Assembly: GCF_036330325.1 (NCBI RefSeq)
Contig: NZ_JAZDRO010000002.1
Location: forward strand, 1-64,000
Source: Hyphobacterium marinum
GTDB taxonomy: Bacteria; Pseudomonadota; Alphaproteobacteria; Caulobacterales; Maricaulaceae
Reading direction: 5' to 3'
DNA: 64,000 bases
Shown here: one piece after another, positions 25,789-35,394 of the stretch
Position numbering within the stretch: the first letter of the stretch is position 1
Layout: every line of letters begins with the position of its first letter
Translations under genes and position numbers: made by a program
The notes under the pieces: model-generated
Seen by the model: the letters and a program-made list of their open reading frames with translations, nothing else
Database searches by the model: none
Told to the model about the DNA's origin: nothing

Positions 25789-27200
25789 GCCGCGCCCTCT
25801 CGGGCTTCGCCGATGCGTGCCTTGACGTAGATTTTGAACATGTCGCCGCGGTGCTCGTAATTTTTGAACTGGTCGAAACTCGCGCACGCAGGTGAAAGAA
25901 GAATGACCGGGTTTTTCCGGCCGCCTGCGGCCGCATCGCGCGAGGCAAGATCGACCGCGGCTTCCAGCGTGCCGGCGGTCTCGTGCGCGACCGCATCGCC
26001 CATCGTTTTGGCGAACGCGTCGGCAGCCTCGCCGATCAGATAGGCCTTGGCGATACGCGGGAAGAAGGGCGCGAGCGCACCGATCCCGTCCGATTTAGCT
26101 TGTCCGCCGACGATCCAGTAGATGTCGTCATAACAGCCGAGCGCCTGCGCCGCGGCATCGGCATTCGTCGCCTTGGAGTCGTTCACGTAGAGGATATTCC
26201 CGCGCTCCCCGGCCCGTTCGAGCCGGTGCGGCAGACCGGGGAAGCTCTTGATGGCGGCAGCAATCTGGCGCGGCTCAAGACCCAAGGCCCGGACCGCCGC
26301 ATAGGCGGCAGCGGCATTCTGGCTGTTGTGGCGACCGGGCAAGGCCGGAGCCGTCGCCATGTCCATCACCGCCTCGGCGTGGCCGCTGAGGCTGTCATGC
26401 AGCTTTCCACCCACGGCATAGACGCCGCGGCTGAGCGTGCGTCCGGACGAGATCGGCACGACGCTGCGGCCATTGGCGGCCATCATCGCCGAACAGATTT
26501 TCTGGGCGTGCGGGTCATCGACGCCAACGATGGCCGTGTTGCCCTTTACCTGGTTGGCGAAAATGCGCTTCTTGGCCGCGATATAGCCGTCGAGATCGCC
26601 ATGCCGGTCGAGATGGTCCGGCGCGATGTTCAGGAGCATCGCCACGTCGCAGCCCAGCGTCTCGGTCAGGTCGAGCTGATAGGACGAAAGCTCCAGCACA
26701 TAGATCGCGCCGCGCCGGGGCGGCTCAAGCCCGAGTACTGCCTCACCGATATTGCCGCCGACACGGGCATCGCGTCCGCAGCGCTTCAGGATATGGCCGA
26801 TCAACGCCGTCGTCGTCGACTTGCCATTCGTCCCGGTGATGCCGATGACTTTCGGGCGTTCATCATCGGCCAGCGCATTTAATTCGCGCGCAAAGAGTTC
26901 GATATCGCCAATGACCCGTGCACCGACCGCACGAGCCAGCTCGACCATGCGGTGCGGCTTGGGATGGGTCAGCGGAATGCCGGGCGAGAGCACCAGCGCG
27001 GCGACGTCGCCCCAGTCGCGGCGTCCCAGATCCTCGGTCTCGATCCCGGCGGCTTCAGCGGACTTGCGCGAGTCTTCATTCTCGTCCCAGGCGGAAACCG
27101 TCGCCCCGCCCGCCAGCAGGGCCTTCACCGTCGCGATACCGGTCCGGCCGAGGCCGAAGACCGCGACATGCTGACCGGCAAAACTGCGCACGGGGATCAT
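25785..27200 (-). CDS. murD: UDP-N-acetylmuramoyl-L-alanine-D-glutamate ligase MurD
   Basis: Adds D-Glu to UDP-MurNAc-L-Ala. 471 aa. N-terminal UDP-binding FGLGRTGIATVKALL, ATP loop GITGTNGKSTTTALIGH near residue 118, the NIGEAVL segment, NIAPDHLDRHGD near 197, the LPHRLERAG region near 326, and the C-terminal LLSPACASFDQFKNYEHRG that is diagnostic of MurD (near 432). The ATG at 27200 lies 13 bases after the mraY stop. Confidence 0.96.
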   Translation of the reverse strand: MIPVRSFAGQHVAVFGLGRTGIATVKALLAGGATVSAWDENEDSRKSAEAAGIETEDLGRRDWGDVAALVLSPGIPLTHPKPHRMVELARAVGARVIGDIELFARELNALADDERPKVIGITGTNGKSTTTALIGHILKRCGRDARVGGNIGEAVLGLEPPRRGAIYVLELSSYQLDLTETLGCDVAMLLNIAPDHLDRHGDLDGYIAAKKRIFANQVKGNTAIVGVDDPHAQKICSAMMAANGRSVVPISSGRTLSRGVYAVGGKLHDSLSGHAEAVMDMATAPALPGRHNSQNAAAAYAAVRALGLEPRQIAAAIKSFPGLPHRLERAGERGNILYVNDSKATNADAAAQALGCYDDIYWIVGGQAKSDGIGALAPFFPRIAKAYLIGEAADAFAKTMGDAVAHETAGTLEAAVDLASRDAAAGGRKNPVILLSPACASFDQFKNYEHRGDMFKIYVKARIGEAREGAA

Positions 27201-27213
27201 GAGAAAGTCCTGA

Positions 27214-28320
27214 TTATCTCAGCTTGAGGGTAGAAAGACCGATGAGGGCCAGAATGACGGCAATGATCCAGAAACGGATCACGATGGTCGGTTCCTGCCA
27301 GCCCAGTTTCTCGAAATGGTGGTGGATCGGGGCCATGCGGAATATCCGCTTGCCGGTCAGCTTGAAGCTGGCGACCTGAACCATAACAGACACCGCCTCG
27401 AGGACGAAAAGACCACCTATAATCGCCAGCACGACTTCATGCTTCACGGCCACCGCAATCGTGCCGAGCGCGCCGCCCAGCGAGAGCGATCCGGTATCGC
27501 CCATGAACACCATGGCGGGCGGCGCATTATACCAGAGGAAGCCCAGTGACGCTCCCAGCAGAGCACCGCAGAAGACCGCCAACTCACCGGTTCCCGGCGT
27601 GAAATTCAGCTGCAGGTAATTGGCGAACACGAAGTTTCCGACGATGTAGGCAATGAAGCCGAAGCTCGCCGCGGCGATCATCACGGGAACGATGGCGAGG
27701 CCGTCCAGCCCGTCAGTGAGGTTGACTGCGTTGGACGCGAAGGCGATCACAAGTGTCCCGAAAATAAGGAAAAACGGCCCCAGCGGGATCAGCAAATCCT
27801 TGAAGAAGGGGATGGCAACCGAGGTCGCAAAACCCGCCGGGACGTCGGGCGCATTGGCCAATAACTGCGTCATCCAGAACACGGCACCCGCTGCGATAAC
27901 CAGCTGCAGCCCAAGCTTCATCCAGCTGGAAATCCCTGCCGAGGAACGCTTCGAGACCTTCTGATAGTCGTCATAAAACCCGATCGCGCCATAGCCGACG
28001 GTCACATAGAGCACGACCCAGAGATACGGGTTGGAGAGGTCACCCCAGAGCAGGGTCGCGATGACAATTCCGAGCAGGATCAGGAAGCCGCCCATGGTCG
28101 GGGTTCCGGCCTTCTCGATGATGTGGCGTTCCGGGCCGTCCTCGCGAATGGGCTGGCCCTCACGCTGTTTCGAACGCAGCCAGTTGATGAAGGGCTTGCC
28201 GAAAATGAACACCACCATCAGCGCGGTGATCAGCGCTCCGCCGGTGCGGAAGGTGATGTAATTGAAGAGGTTAAGGAGGGTAATCTCCTCGCCCAGCGGC
28301 GCAAGCAGCATGTAGAGCAT
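27214..28320 (-). CDS. mraY: Phospho-MurNAc-pentapeptide transferase MraY
   Basis: Integral membrane enzyme making lipid I from UDP-MurNAc-pentapeptide and undecaprenyl phosphate. 368 aa with about ten transmembrane helices. TPTMGGFLILLG near residue 73, GFYDDYQKVSKRSSAGIS near 118 (two catalytic-site aspartates), NAVNLTDGLDGLA near 200 and the C-terminal APIHHHFEKLGW near 330 are all present. It follows murF after one base. Confidence 0.97.
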   Translation of the reverse strand: MLYMLLAPLGEEITLLNLFNYITFRTGGALITALMVVFIFGKPFINWLRSKQREGQPIREDGPERHIIEKAGTPTMGGFLILLGIVIATLLWGDLSNPYLWVVLYVTVGYGAIGFYDDYQKVSKRSSAGISSWMKLGLQLVIAAGAVFWMTQLLANAPDVPAGFATSVAIPFFKDLLIPLGPFFLIFGTLVIAFASNAVNLTDGLDGLAIVPVMIAAASFGFIAYIVGNFVFANYLQLNFTPGTGELAVFCGALLGASLGFLWYNAPPAMVFMGDTGSLSLGGALGTIAVAVKHEVVLAIIGGLFVLEAVSVMVQVASFKLTGKRIFRMAPIHHHFEKLGWQEPTIVIRFWIIAVILALIGLSTLKLR

Positions 28321-28321
28321 G

Positions 28322-29743
28322 TTAGCGGTCTTCCCCCCGTTGACTGCCAGCCGGCTGAGCGGCCAGCAGGGCTTTGACGACCCGATGGACGCCCGAGGCG
28401 TTCGAGCCCTTTACCATCACAACGTCGCCCGGCCGGACGGCCTGGGTCAGGCAGGTCAGGGCCGCGTCGGCATCATTCGCGTAGTGTGTTTCGATCCCGT
28501 CCTGCAAGGCGTCCGTCAGCGGTGTCATGCGGGACCCGCTGGCGATGACCAGGTCGGCCTTTGCCCGGACCAGCGGTTCGGCCAGACCGGCATGCAGGTC
28601 GGGGCTTTTGGGGCCAAGTTCCAGCATCTCTCCCAGCACCGCGATCCGGCGTCCACCCTTGCCAGGCACGAGCCCACCGAGCGTTTCGATCGCAGCGGCC
28701 ATGGAAACCGGATTGGCGTTGTAGCTTTCATCGAGCAGGCGGATGAACCCGCCGGTCGGGAGACCGACCTGGTGCACGCGTCCCCGGCCCGGCTCGGCCC
28801 CGACATCAGGCAACGCCTCGGCCACCGCTTCGGCATCGATCCCGGCGGCGATGGCGGCTGCGAAAATCGCAGCGGCGTTCCAGGCCCAGTGTGCCCCCGA
28901 TGCGCCGATCCGGAAGTCGAGTGACTTGCCAAGGACCGACACCCGCCCGCGCGCGCCGTCTGGTGCCGTTTCGAACTGGCTGACATTGACGGCCGCTTCG
29001 GGCGACAGGCCGAAATCGAGAATGAAGCCAGCGGCGGACCGGCGCGCATGGTCGAGCAGCAATTCGCCGTGCTCGTCATCGCGCGGATAGATCGCGACAC
29101 CATCGGTCATCAGGCCTTCGTAGATTTCCGCCTTCGCATGAGCGATGTCGGCCACCGAACGGAAGAATTCGAGGTGGGCGGGCGCGATCCGGGTCACGAG
29201 TGCGACGTGAGGCCGGACCAGACCGGTCAGATCGCGCAGTTCACCGGCATGGTTCATGCCCATTTCGAAGACGGCGCGGCGCGTTGCTTTCGGCATGCGC
29301 GCCAGCGTGAGCGGTACACCCCAGTGATTGTTGTAGGAGCGCTCCGACCAGTGAGCCGGTCCCGCCGCACGGAATACAGCGGCTAGCGCTTCCTTGACCG
29401 ATGTCTTGCCGACGCTGCCGGTCACGGCCACGCGGATCGCGTCGCTGCGGTCACGGGCGGCACGCCCGAGCGCGCGCAGGCTCTCCAGTGTATCGCGTCC
29501 CACCAGCAAATTGCCGGGCATACCGTCTGAGCGCGCGACCAGGCTGCAAGCAGCACCGCGCGCGGCGGCATCGGGTACGAAGTCGTGCCCGTCACGCTGA
29601 TCGGTCAGCGCCACGAAGAGATCGCGGGGCTTGAGGCTGCGCGTATCGATGGAGACACCGTCAGCCGTCCAGTCAGTCGACCCGGCCAGCTTGCCCCCCG
29701 TAGCGGCCAGGGCTTCGCGTGCTGTCCAGAGCGGTTCACTCAT
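28322..29743 (-). CDS. murF: UDP-MurNAc-tripeptide-D-Ala-D-Ala ligase MurF
   Basis: Adds D-Ala-D-Ala to the UDP-MurNAc-tripeptide. 473 aa. The N-terminal substrate domain has ISIDTRSLKPRDLFVAL-like sequence (VSIDTRSLKPRDLFVAL, residues 30-46); the ATP loop is TGSVGKTSVKEAL near 108; the segment YNNHWGVPLTLARMP near 138 and DESYNANPVSM near 331 are MurF signatures. The ATG overlaps the murE stop (ATGA). Confidence 0.95.
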   Translation of the reverse strand: MSEPLWTAREALAATGGKLAGSTDWTADGVSIDTRSLKPRDLFVALTDQRDGHDFVPDAAARGAACSLVARSDGMPGNLLVGRDTLESLRALGRAARDRSDAIRVAVTGSVGKTSVKEALAAVFRAAGPAHWSERSYNNHWGVPLTLARMPKATRRAVFEMGMNHAGELRDLTGLVRPHVALVTRIAPAHLEFFRSVADIAHAKAEIYEGLMTDGVAIYPRDDEHGELLLDHARRSAAGFILDFGLSPEAAVNVSQFETAPDGARGRVSVLGKSLDFRIGASGAHWAWNAAAIFAAAIAAGIDAEAVAEALPDVGAEPGRGRVHQVGLPTGGFIRLLDESYNANPVSMAAAIETLGGLVPGKGGRRIAVLGEMLELGPKSPDLHAGLAEPLVRAKADLVIASGSRMTPLTDALQDGIETHYANDADAALTCLTQAVRPGDVVMVKGSNASGVHRVVKALLAAQPAGSQRGEDR

Positions 29744-31191
29744 GCCCCGCCCTCCTGTTCCGCAACAGCCTGGCGTGCCGCTTCCCGATCGTCGAAGGGG
29801 AGGATTTTGGTGCCGATCTTCTGCCCGGTTTCGTGGCCCTTGCCAGCAAGAAGCAGCGTATCACCACTTTCAAGCTCGGCGACGGCGGCGCGGATCGCTT
29901 CCATGCGGTCGCCGATCTCGATCGCGTCCGGGCAGCCTTTCATGATGGCGGCGCGGATATCCTCGCCCCGCTCGGAGCGCGGATTGTCATCTGTGACAAA
30001 GACCCGGTCGGCGAGCTGGGCCGCGATTACGCCCATTTTCGGCCGTTTCGTCGGATCTCGGTCCCCGCCACAACCAAAGACGATGATCACCCGTCCGCGC
30101 GTGTGCGGACGTGCAGCCCGCAGAAGCTTGTCGAGCCCGTCAGGCGTATGGGCATAGTCAACGAGAACCGGGGAGCCGTCTTTGGTCCGGACCGCCAGTT
30201 CGAGCCGTCCGGCTACGCCCTTGAGGTGCCGGAGCGCCTCGATGGCGTCTTCGGTCGATACACCGCTTTTCGCGGCCATGGCCGCCGCCCCGACAGCGTT
30301 GGCCGTCTGAAACTCGCCGACCAGCGGAAGCTCGACCGTATGGCGTGCGCCCGCGACCTGCAGTTTGACCGTCTGGCTCGCCGCGCGGGGCGTGATTTCC
30401 AGAATCCGCCAGTCGGCCCCCGCCCATCCGACCGTGATGACATCGAGACCGCACTCACGCGCGATGGCCTCGACCTTGCCGCCCCAGTCGGAATCAACAT
30501 TGACGATGGCCGGCGAGCCCTTGGGTGTCAGCTCCCGAAGCAATTTCATTTTGGACGCGAAATAATCGTCAAAATCCGGATGATAGTCGAGATGGTCCTG
30601 GGTCAGATTGGTGAAGGCGGCGAGGGAAATCCGGGCACCGTCCATACGTTTCTGTTTCAGGCCGTGGCTGGAGGCCTCCATCGCAAGGTGCGTCACGCCG
30701 TCTGCCGCCAAGGCATTGAGCGCCTGATGCAGCGCGACGGCGTCAGGCGTGGTGTAGCCGGTCTCGACGAGGCTCGATCCCTGCGCCACACCGAGCGTAC
30801 CGAGGCTCGCTGCCTCAATCCCGCCAGAGCGCCAGATCTGGCGCAGAAAATCGACCGTTGAGCTTTTTCCGTTCGTGCCCGTCACCGCCGCGATAAATTC
30901 GGGCTGACGGGGATAGAAGCGCGCCGCCAGCCGGGACAGCGCGCCCGCCGGATCGGCGTCGAGAACGACCGGGACGGACACGTCATCCACGGGACTGTCG
31001 GTCAGGATTGCCGCCGCCCCGTTGGCGATCGCCTGCGGGATGAAATTGCGACCGTCGACGGTCAGACCTTTCAGCGCCGCAAAGAGAAAACCGGGCTTTA
31101 CAGCCCGGCTGTCGAGAGTCAGTCCGGCGATCTCCACGGCCTCGTGCCCGGGCGGCGCTGCGTTGGGGCTGACGAGCTCGGCCAGCTTCAT
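29740..31191 (-). CDS. murE: UDP-MurNAc-L-Ala-D-Glu-meso-DAP ligase MurE
   Basis: Adds the third residue of the stem peptide. 483 aa. ATP loop VTGTNGKSSTVDF near residue 104, MEASSHGLKQKR near 168, FTNLTQDHLDYH near 188, and the specificity motif DDNPRSE near 397: the DNPR sequence marks enzymes using meso-diaminopimelate. The ATG at 31191 overlaps the ftsI stop (ATGA). Further in-frame codons upstream belong to ftsI DNA, so the shorter start is chosen. Confidence 0.95.
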   Translation of the reverse strand: MKLAELVSPNAAPPGHEAVEIAGLTLDSRAVKPGFLFAALKGLTVDGRNFIPQAIANGAAAILTDSPVDDVSVPVVLDADPAGALSRLAARFYPRQPEFIAAVTGTNGKSSTVDFLRQIWRSGGIEAASLGTLGVAQGSSLVETGYTTPDAVALHQALNALAADGVTHLAMEASSHGLKQKRMDGARISLAAFTNLTQDHLDYHPDFDDYFASKMKLLRELTPKGSPAIVNVDSDWGGKVEAIARECGLDVITVGWAGADWRILEITPRAASQTVKLQVAGARHTVELPLVGEFQTANAVGAAAMAAKSGVSTEDAIEALRHLKGVAGRLELAVRTKDGSPVLVDYAHTPDGLDKLLRAARPHTRGRVIIVFGCGGDRDPTKRPKMGVIAAQLADRVFVTDDNPRSERGEDIRAAIMKGCPDAIEIGDRMEAIRAAVAELESGDTLLLAGKGHETGQKIGTKILPFDDREAARQAVAEQEGGA

Positions 31192-32957
31192 TGGGTAAAC
31201 TCCGGCAAGGACTCGGCCGACGGCGACAGGGCCGCGCGCAGGAGTTCGGAGTTGGATCCCGCCTCGCCATGACGTTCGACACCCAGCATCGGGGCAATCC
31301 GGCTGATGATCTCGCCCGCAGCCGGGGCTGCCGTCCATCCGCCGGTCGCGTAGTTGTAGGTCGCAGCAGTACCGTGTGGCTCGTCCAGCATCACCAGCAC
31401 CACGTATTGCGGATCGTCATAGGGGAAGACCGCCGAGAAGGACGAGATGAGCCGGTTGCGGTCATACCCGCCCCGCCCCGGTTTCTCCGCCGTCCCGGTC
31501 TTGCCCGCAACACGGTAACCTGGGGCCTCGGCGCGGCGACCCGTGCCGTCCTCGACGACCTGGCGCATCATGTCGAGCACGGATTGGGCGACGGCGGCAT
31601 CCATGACGCGCTCACCGGCAACCGTCTCGCCGGGACGAACGGGCTGGAGTGTGGGCTGCACATAGACGCCGCCATTGGCGATGGCGGCAAAGGCCGAGGC
31701 GACCATGATCGGGCTGACTGCGATACCGTGACCGTAGGAGATCGTCGCGATTTCGGCCGGACCCCACTGGCGCGGCAACAGCGGCTCGGCGCTTTCGGCC
31801 AGCTCGATCGGTGACCGCTCCATCAAGCGCAGACGGGTCAGCATGTCACGCTGCGCGTCGGCACCGGCTTCAAGCGCGATGAGGGAGGAGCCGATATTCG
31901 AGGAGTGTGTGAAGACTTCTTCCAGGGTCAGCCGCCTGTTCTCAGCGTGGAAATCATTGATGGTGTGCCCGCCAACCCGGAGAGATCCCCGGGCATCGAA
32001 GGTCTCGCCCGGACTGGCAATGCCGGTTTCCAGCGCCAGCGCCACGGTGAAGGCCTTGAAGGTCGACCCCATCTCGTAAACCGACTGCGTGGCACGATTC
32101 AGGCGCTCATCGGGCCGTGCCGAGGCAGGCCTGTTGGCGTCGAAATCGGGCAGCGATACGAGACTGACGATCTCGCCGGTCCGCACATTCATGACGACGC
32201 CGACTGCGGCCAGGGCCCGGTATTCTGCCATCGTCAGGCGCAAGACCTCGTCGACGTGGAACTGCACGCCCATGTCAATGGAGAGCGGGACAGGGCGGCC
32301 ATCTCCGGAATCAAGTGCGGCGTTGAAGGCGCGCTCCGCGCCCGCCAACCCGTCCATGTCCCGGTCGGTATAGCCCACGACATGCGCGGCGAGCCGGCCG
32401 CGCGGATAGACCCGGCGCGGCTCGATGCGGAAGTCGAGACCAGGCAGCCCGAGCGCGAACACGGCCTGACGCTGGCGCGGGGTAAGATTGCGCTGGATCC
32501 AGACAAAACGCCGGCGCGAGGCGAGGTCGTCGCGCAGGCGCGCCTCGTTCACATCAGGCAGAACGGTGGCCAGTGCGGCGGCCGTTTCCGCAGCGTCCCA
32601 GACCTGGGTCGGATCAGCAAAGAGCGAGTAGGTTTCCAGCGTGGTGGCCAGCACCTGACCGGTGCGGTCCACAAGATCGCCGCGCCGCAGATCCTCGGCT
32701 TCGGCCACAATCGCCGGCCCGGCATCGCCCGCAATCGCCAAACCGAAAGCCCGGACAGCCAGAGCACTGAATGCAATCACCAGAACCATGCCGATTACGA
32801 CGAGCCGGCCACGCGCCGCCTCGATGGCGCTGACCTCTTCATCTTCCAGGCGGAGGAGCCGCGTCATGTCGGACGGCGCGGCCTCGGCCATGGGCGGCAG
32901 CGAAACGGACTCGGTCCGCGCCGAGACCTTCCGGCGGAAAGGCCAGAACCGCTTCAC
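31188..32957 (-). CDS. ftsI: Septal peptidoglycan transpeptidase FtsI (PBP3)
   Basis: Class B penicillin-binding protein that crosslinks septal peptidoglycan. 589 aa. A cytoplasmic tail and one membrane anchor (about residues 48-70, VVIGMVLVIAFSALAVRAFG) precede the pedestal domain and the transpeptidase domain. Active-site motifs: EMGSTFKAF (SxxK), HSSNIGS (SxN) and AGKTGTAEKP (KTG). The start is a GTG at 32957 that overlaps the ftsL stop (GTGA). Confidence 0.95.
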   Translation of the reverse strand: MKRFWPFRRKVSARTESVSLPPMAEAAPSDMTRLLRLEDEEVSAIEAARGRLVVIGMVLVIAFSALAVRAFGLAIAGDAGPAIVAEAEDLRRGDLVDRTGQVLATTLETYSLFADPTQVWDAAETAAALATVLPDVNEARLRDDLASRRRFVWIQRNLTPRQRQAVFALGLPGLDFRIEPRRVYPRGRLAAHVVGYTDRDMDGLAGAERAFNAALDSGDGRPVPLSIDMGVQFHVDEVLRLTMAEYRALAAVGVVMNVRTGEIVSLVSLPDFDANRPASARPDERLNRATQSVYEMGSTFKAFTVALALETGIASPGETFDARGSLRVGGHTINDFHAENRRLTLEEVFTHSSNIGSSLIALEAGADAQRDMLTRLRLMERSPIELAESAEPLLPRQWGPAEIATISYGHGIAVSPIMVASAFAAIANGGVYVQPTLQPVRPGETVAGERVMDAAVAQSVLDMMRQVVEDGTGRRAEAPGYRVAGKTGTAEKPGRGGYDRNRLISSFSAVFPYDDPQYVVLVMLDEPHGTAATYNYATGGWTAAPAAGEIISRIAPMLGVERHGEAGSNSELLRAALSPSAESLPEFTQ

Positions 32958-33322
32958 GGGCGCCCCCCGGTCTGAACCGGGACGGCCAGACGCTCGGACT
33001 CCGACGCGTAGAGCTCATTGGCCGACGTGCGGGGCCGGTCCGGCTCGATCAGCAACGGCAGATCAGCCATTTCGACTTCGCGGGCCGGGTCGAGCGGCTC
33101 AAAACCAAGGTAACGCCGCGCCAGCACCCGAAGGCGCTCCGGGTCTTCCAGGTGGGCAATCTCGACATTGAGAACGTTGATCTGGCGGCGCTCCTCGGCG
33201 AGCTGCGCCTGGATTTCCGCCAGCCTTTCCTGCGACCCCTGCGCTTCGGTCTTGGCGATATAGAGGGCCACGGCCAGCACCGCGGCGACCATCAGGGCGA
33301 GAGCATTGAGAGCACGAATCAT
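32954..33322 (-). CDS. ftsL: Cell-division protein FtsL
   Basis: Short bitopic divisome protein, 122 aa. A membrane helix near residues 6-24 (ALALMVAAVLAVALYIAK) is followed by a periplasmic coiled coil (about 28-62, rich in Gln, Glu and Leu) and a tail. It forms the FtsQLB-type complex that activates FtsWI. Sequence conservation of FtsL is low, so the call rests on size, topology and its position between rsmH and ftsI with four-base overlaps on both sides. Confidence 0.88.
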   Translation of the reverse strand: MIRALNALALMVAAVLAVALYIAKTEAQGSQERLAEIQAQLAEERRQINVLNVEIAHLEDPERLRVLARRYLGFEPLDPAREVEMADLPLLIEPDRPRTSANELYASESERLAVPVQTGGRP

Positions 33323-34317
33323 AGAGCGGCCTCCAGGGCAGCCAGTGACGGAGCGGCAGGGATAAGCGACGCGTCCTCAGGCCAGACCGGGGCCTGGGTA
33401 CGGATCGCGGCGCGCAGGCGGGCCGATCGCGCGCGCGGGTTGGCATTGAGCTCGGCCTCGCCGGCCTCAACCGCTTTGCGTTGGAGCAGGCTGAAGGACG
33501 GCGGCTGCGCGGGTTCGACCTCGGGGGCATGGCGCGACCCGCCACCTCCTGACAGGCCGGACCGGTCACGCAGGAACGCCTTGACGATCCGGTCTTCAAG
33601 CGAGTGGAAGGTGACGACGACCAGCCGGCCCATGGGAGCCAGAATGCGCTCGGCCGCGGTCAGGGCGCGTACAAGCTCACCCAACTCGTCATTGATGAAA
33701 ATACGCAGGGCCTGGAACACGCGCGTGGCCGGATGGATGCGGCCCGGCTTGCCCCCAATGGCCCTTGCGACGATTTCGGCCAGCGCTTCGGTCGTCGTGA
33801 TCGGCGCTTCGGCGCGGGCGCGGACGATGGCCCCGGCAACGCGGCGCGACTTTCGTTCCTCGCCATAGAGGAAGAAAATGTCGGCGAGGTCCTTTTCCGA
33901 GAGCAGCCGGACGGCATCGGCGGCGCTGGCACCCTCGCCCGACATGCGCATATCAAGCGGACCTTCCTTCGCAAACGAAAAACCCCGTTCGGCCTGGTCG
34001 ATCTGCATGGAAGACACGCCGATATCCAGGACAATACCGTCAACCGTTTCACCACCGTGATCGCGGATGATGGCTTCCATCGCGGAGAACGGTGCCCGGA
34101 CCAGCTGGAAGCGGCCCGGAAAGGCCCTGACCATGTCAGCGGCCAGCGGTGCAACCGTGGGGTCGCGGTCGATGCCCAGAACCCGGCAATCCGCCGAGCC
34201 GAGCAGACCGCGCGTATACCCGCCCGCACCAAAGGTGCCGTCGATGTAGAGCGCGCCGTCCCGCGGCTCCATTGCGTGCAGGACTTCAGCGAGCATGACC
34301 GGGGCGTGGTTCGTCAT
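33319..34317 (-). CDS. rsmH: 16S rRNA m4C1402 methyltransferase RsmH (MraW)
   Basis: SAM-dependent N4 methyltransferase acting on C1402 of 16S rRNA. 332 aa. HAPVMLAEVLHAM opens the protein; motif I is DGTFGAGGYTRGLL near residue 26; LDIGVSSMQIDQAERGFSF near 97 and the C-terminal VVTFHSLEDRIVKAFL are family signatures. The ATG overlaps the mraZ stop (ATGA). Confidence 0.96.
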   Translation of the reverse strand: MTNHAPVMLAEVLHAMEPRDGALYIDGTFGAGGYTRGLLGSADCRVLGIDRDPTVAPLAADMVRAFPGRFQLVRAPFSAMEAIIRDHGGETVDGIVLDIGVSSMQIDQAERGFSFAKEGPLDMRMSGEGASAADAVRLLSEKDLADIFFLYGEERKSRRVAGAIVRARAEAPITTTEALAEIVARAIGGKPGRIHPATRVFQALRIFINDELGELVRALTAAERILAPMGRLVVVTFHSLEDRIVKAFLRDRSGLSGGGGSRHAPEVEPAQPPSFSLLQRKAVEAGEAELNANPRARSARLRAAIRTQAPVWPEDASLIPAAPSLAALEAAL

Positions 34318-34775
34318 GACGGGCGCACCCCAACAGGCGGAAGCTTCAGAGCGCGCTTGTTTTCACGGGCATAGGCGCGGGCGGCAGCCGCCTTCTCGGC
34401 GTAAGTTTCCGGATTCCAGATCTCGAAACGCGCGCCCAAGCCGACAAAGGTCGCCTTGCCGTCAAGTCCGGCATGGTCGGCGAACGCCTTGGGCAGGGTG
34501 ATGCGGCCGGTAGAGTCGAAGCCCAGCGGCTTGGCCGCCCCGAAAATCGAACGCTCCATCGCGACGCGGGCGTCGTCATATGGGGCCATGCCCTCAATGA
34601 GGGAGAGATAGCGGTCCATCAGCGTCTGACCGCCACCCTCGAGATAATCGCCGTCAAAGGACGGCCACACGTAAATCCCGTCGAAAGGTTCGCCGCGTAC
34701 GACGGTACGGAAATCGGCAGGAACGGAAAGCCGCCCCTTCGCATCGATCCCGTTTGTCGTCGTGGACAAGAACAC
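34314..34775 (-). CDS. mraZ: Transcriptional regulator MraZ
   Basis: DNA-binding protein with two AbrB-like swapped-hairpin repeats that controls the dcw operon. 153 aa from a GTG at 34775 (MFLSTTTNGIDAKGRLSVPA). I prefer this over the GTG at 34796 because GGGGAGG lies about five bases upstream and most MraZ proteins begin M-F-x. The first repeat is IDAKGRLSVPADFR, the second LGFDSTGRITLPKAF. It is the first gene of the dcw operon, just downstream of TGGG repeats that may be its own binding site. Confidence 0.93.
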   Translation of the reverse strand: MFLSTTTNGIDAKGRLSVPADFRTVVRGEPFDGIYVWPSFDGDYLEGGGQTLMDRYLSLIEGMAPYDDARVAMERSIFGAAKPLGFDSTGRITLPKAFADHAGLDGKATFVGLGARFEIWNPETYAEKAAAARAYARENKRALKLPPVGVRPS

Positions 34776-34808
34776 GAACGCCTCCCCTTCGCCCACAGCC
34801 CGCCACCG

Positions 34809-34842
34809 TGGTTAATAATGGGATAACATGGGAAATCATGGG
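34809..34842 (-). promoter_or_regulatory. Likely MraZ boxes upstream of mraZ
   Basis: TGGG occurs at 34819, 34829 and 34839, with TGGT at 34809: direct repeats at exactly 10-bp intervals. Known MraZ sites in E. coli are TGGGN repeats separated by five bases, which is the same period. Here the TGGG units read on the + strand, opposite to mraZ transcription. An imperfect CtrA-like pair (TTAA at 34812, N7, ATAA) overlaps the block. Confidence 0.65.
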
Positions 34843-34976
34843 GAACAACGCCGAAAACGGCTCTGTACCTGCTTTTTCGCGACTTCGGAAAGTATTCAAA
34901 CAGGCTTCACGCCCGCCCGAAAAAGAACAGACAAAGAACAAACTGGTCCGGAAGTGCGGCGCGGCGGGGAAACAGG

Positions 34977-35379
34977 CGGTCAGGCGGCCTGTAAGCCGGG
35001 TTCTGTGCCATTCTTTCCGGAACGGAAAGAACGCGGCGACCATTCCTCTGCGACGTGCTTCGCAGCACGCCTGGCGCGACCTACCCGAATGGCGCGCGAA
35101 AGGCGCGCGTGATGCCGCGAAGGCATCGCCCATTCCTATTCGGTCTTGCTCCAGGTGGGGTTTGCCGTGCCCCCTTCCTTGCGGTCGGGGCGGTGCGCTC
35201 TTACCGCACCGTTTCACCCTTGCCGGACGCGAGCGCCCGGCGGTCTGTTCTCTGTGGCACTGTCCCTGGGGTCACCCCCGCCAGGCGTTACCTGGCACCT
35301 TGCCTTTCGTGGAGCCCGGACTTTCCTCCCCCGCGTCCTTTCGGAAACATGCGGGAGCGGCCGCCCGGCCGCCTGACCG
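34977..35379 (-). ncRNA. rnpB: RNase P RNA, bacterial class A (rnpB)
   Basis: The catalytic RNA of the ribozyme that trims tRNA 5' ends, about 403 nt. The two ends pair as the P1 helix: 35367-35379 and 34977-34989 are complementary over 13 bases. On the - strand the universal core GAGGAAAGTCCGGGCTCC lies at 35328-35311 and the 3' core CAGAACCCGGCTTA at 35005-34992. The interior has the expected hairpins. Ends are set from P1 and may be off by a few bases. It lies upstream of mraZ on the same strand. Confidence 0.93.
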
Positions 35380-35394
35380 GCGCGGAATGTCGTG

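Noticed and set aside
34977..35379. Protein-coding frames across 34.8-35.4 kb
   Set aside because: The stretch is RNase P RNA on the - strand, judged by the P1 pairing and conserved core; the frames are accidental.
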